64,000 bases of DNA. It comes from GCA-2720975 sp964467985 (GTDB lineage Bacteria; Planctomycetota; UBA1135; GCA-002686595). Shown here in pieces: positions 62,267 through 64,000 of this stretch. Below the pieces are notes generated by a model that was given only the letters and a program-made list of their open reading frames with translations, did no database searches and was not told the DNA's origin. Each line of letters opens with the position of its first letter. The first letter of the stretch is position 1. The DNA is taken from the NCBI GenBank assembly GCA_964467985.1, contig CAYXTP010000012.1:60888-124887 (forward strand), read 5' to 3'. Position numbers and translations under genes: made by a program.

Positions 62267-64000
62267 TCAGCACGCAGAGAGCTCCTGCTCTAGCTGCTCC
62301 AGTAGAAGTCCCGCATTCTCCGCGTCAAAGCACATCGGCGGGCGGATCTTCAGCACGTTGTCGTCCAATCCATCGGTGCCTATCAATACCCCGGCCTCGC
62401 GCAACCCGTTCTTCACGCGGCTTGCAACCTGAGTCGCCGGCGCCCGGGACTCCCGGTCCTCAACCAGCTCGACGCCCAAGAAAAACCCGCGGCCGCGCAC
62501 GTCACCGATCACATCGAAGCGATCTTGCAGCTCGCGCAAGCCTGCGAGCAACGTTGTTCCGACACGGCGCGCCCTCTCGGCCAGACCTTCACTCTCGAGC
62601 ACATCCAAGACTGCCAAGCCCACTTCACAGGCCACGGAGTTGCCCCCGAAAGTCGCAAAGAACTCCATACCGTTGTCGAAGGCCTCGGCAATCTCACGGG
62701 TCGTCACCACCGCCGCCAGTGGATACCCGTTCCCGATGGGTTTGCCTAAGACAACCACATCGGGCACGACACCGTGCTCTTCAAAGGCGTACGCCACATC
62801 TCCTAGGCGCCAGAGGCCCGTCTGCACTTCGTCGGCGATGCACAGAGCACCCGCCGCCCGCATCGCCTTATAGACGCCGGTCAGGTAGCCGGCGGGCAAG
62901 ACGTGTTGCCCCCCCACACTGGGGCAAGTCTCGGCCAGGAACGCAGACATGCGCCGCCCCTCGGCGGCAGCCCTCTCCACCACGCCCTCCGCATCCCGCA
63001 CGTACTTCTGAGCGGCTTCCGGATCCTCGGCGCGGTACGCCCCGCGATACAGATCCGGCTGTGGAACACGGTGCACCCAATCCGGCGCGCCCCCACCGCC
63101 CGGCCCGTCGTGCTTGTAGGGACTGGCATCCACGAGCGTCGACGTGTTCCCGTGATACGCGCCCTCCATCACGACAACATCGCGCGCGCCGCTGGCTGCA
63201 CGCGCCAGTCGCAAGGCCAGCTCGTTGGCTTCGCTAGCTGAGCTCAACAGAAAGCACACATCGAGCCCGGCAGGCAGCGTTGCGGCCAAGCGCTCCGCAT
63301 ACTCTCCCAGGGCGCGGTAGTGATAGCGCGTGTTCGTGTTCAAGCGCCGCAGCTGACGCGTTGCCGCCTCCACAACGGCCGGATGGGAATGCCCAACGTG
63401 CGGTACGTTGTTGTACGCATCCAGAAACCGTCGCCCCTCGGGAGTGAACAGGTACTGCATCCACCCGCGCTCGAAGTGCACCGGACGCCCATAAGACAGC
63501 TTCAGACTGGGGCCGACGAATCGCGAGCGGCGTTCGGCAACCTCCTTCGAGTTCGACCGTGTCCGAGGTCCCGACACCCGCTCGCGGCCCGGATCGCAAG
63601 CCCCACGAACCACCGCTGCCGCCATCTCAAAAGGCCGCTCCACCAGCCGCGGCAGCGCATGCCGAATCGGGCGTTGGCTGATCTCCAAGTAGTCCGTGTT
63701 CTCGTACTCACGCGCATGATCCGCGGCCAACACCGCACTGACACAAACCCGCAGGCATACGAGCCCCCAAAGCGCTTCAACTTCATGCTCGTCGAGCGGC
63801 AGCGACTGCGCGTATCCCTCCACCACTTCCTCCAACGCATCCAACGGCTCGGCCTGATCCAACAACGCATAGGCCGCAGCAATGGCCAAATCCCCGACCC
63901 GATAGCTGTAGACCATGTCCCCGAAGTCGATCAGCCCCGTGATGGATGCGCCATCAGGAGTGACCAGCACGTTGTAGTCGTTGACGTCCCCGTGAATCAC
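62267..64000 (-). CDS. Fusion of APH-like phosphotransferase and class III aminotransferase (5' end outside window)
   Basis: The visible 577 residues start inside an aminoglycoside-phosphotransferase-like kinase domain with the catalytic loop IHGDVNDYN (HxDxxxxN) and IDFGDMVYS metal site (D-F-G). The remainder is a PLP-dependent class III aminotransferase: DVCFLLSSASEANELALRLA, MEGAYHGNTSTLVD, IADEVQTGLWRLG and the PLP lysine in VVVLGKPIGNGYP. This kinase-aminotransferase arrangement is known in ethanolamine/hydroxylysine phosphate lyase-like proteins. The upstream part of the kinase, and perhaps a further domain, lies beyond 64000. Substrate uncertain. Confidence 0.9.
   Translation of the reverse strand: MIHGDVNDYNVLVTPDGASITGLIDFGDMVYSYRVGDLAIAAAYALLDQAEPLDALEEVVEGYAQSLPLDEHEVEALWGLVCLRVCVSAVLAADHAREYENTDYLEISQRPIRHALPRLVERPFEMAAAVVRGACDPGRERVSGPRTRSNSKEVAERRSRFVGPSLKLSYGRPVHFERGWMQYLFTPEGRRFLDAYNNVPHVGHSHPAVVEAATRQLRRLNTNTRYHYRALGEYAERLAATLPAGLDVCFLLSSASEANELALRLARAASGARDVVVMEGAYHGNTSTLVDASPYKHDGPGGGGAPDWVHRVPQPDLYRGAYRAEDPEAAQKYVRDAEGVVERAAAEGRRMSAFLAETCPSVGGQHVLPAGYLTGVYKAMRAAGALCIADEVQTGLWRLGDVAYAFEEHGVVPDVVVLGKPIGNGYPLAAVVTTREIAEAFDNGMEFFATFGGNSVACEVGLAVLDVLESEGLAERARRVGTTLLAGLRELQDRFDVIGDVRGRGFFLGVELVEDRESRAPATQVASRVKNGLREAGVLIGTDGLDDNVLKIRPPMCFDAENAGLLLEQLEQELSAC

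Overview
The window is GC-rich bacterial chromosome, most likely from a member of the Planctomycetota. The evidence is a PSCyt1/DUF1549/DUF1553 gene overlapping a DUF1501 gene, several secreted sulfatase-type hydrolases, many exported or lipoprotein enzymes, weak or absent Shine-Dalgarno sequences, and several large secreted proteins built from carboxypeptidase-regulatory-like folds. I see no rRNA, tRNA, CRISPR array, prophage or intact insertion sequence. The exact lineage cannot be fixed from the sequence alone.

The most important observation is a set of three genes interrupted by in-frame UGA codons at or next to redox-cysteine positions, each followed by a plausible bacterial SECIS-like hairpin. 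They are (1) a thioredoxin/TlpA-like domain fused to an FAD-dependent oxidoreductase, with the motif WATW-U-TPC (5713-8034); (2) a small hydrophobic 55-residue protein with CTGGC-U (15893-16060); and (3) a thioredoxin-fold, CxxCH, double-PDZ protein with two UGAs in a U-x2-U-x2-C motif (49874-51124, minus strand). UGA is an ordinary stop in many neighbouring genes, so the reading is selenocysteine insertion, not codon reassignment. Simple gene calling would truncate or miss all three. SelA, SelB, SelD and tRNA-Sec genes are not in this window.

Layout. 1-2756: minus-strand operon of a divergent sigma-like factor, a helical (TPR-like) protein, a small exported peptide and a carboxypeptidase-regulatory-like protein that runs off the left edge. 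3-15 kb: secreted S15/CocE peptidase, cysteine-rich lipoprotein, the thioredoxin-FAD selenoprotein, GIN-domain lipoprotein, PQQ-type beta-propeller, amidase, a very acidic exported protein, and a nitronate monooxygenase. 15-20.5 kb: SGNH hydrolase, the small selenoprotein candidate, then carbonic anhydrase, TauE/SafE permease, rhodanese-DUF2892, MBL-rhodanese and an ECF sigma factor, probably a persulfide/sulfide-handling unit. 20.7-31.4 kb: exported hydrolases (sialidase-like BNR protein, DUF1028 protein, two sulfatase-type enzymes, two nitrilase-type enzymes, an L-type-lectin-like protein). 31.4-36.4 kb: GNAT, HspQ-like, DCC-family thiol protein, second GIN protein, and a BlaI/M56 regulator-protease pair with an apparent operator. 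36.4-38.8 kb: a three-gene SPFH / Arc-like / membrane-protein operon behind a palindrome. 38.8-47.8 kb: serine hydrolase, the DUF1553-DUF1501 pair, a recombination scar (internally deleted nucleotidyltransferase plus a duplicated DUF1501 tail), and a second carboxypeptidase-regulatory-like protein. 47.8-52.6 kb: pirin-nitroreductase-PP-loop ATPase operon, the two-UGA selenoprotein, and a CNNM/CBS protein. 52.8-64 kb: Kef-type antiporter, SRPBCC protein, AlkD-like protein, a third carboxypeptidase-regulatory-like protein, VOC protein, kelch pseudogene, a large serine hydrolase, and an aminoglycoside-phosphotransferase/class III aminotransferase fusion cut by the right edge.
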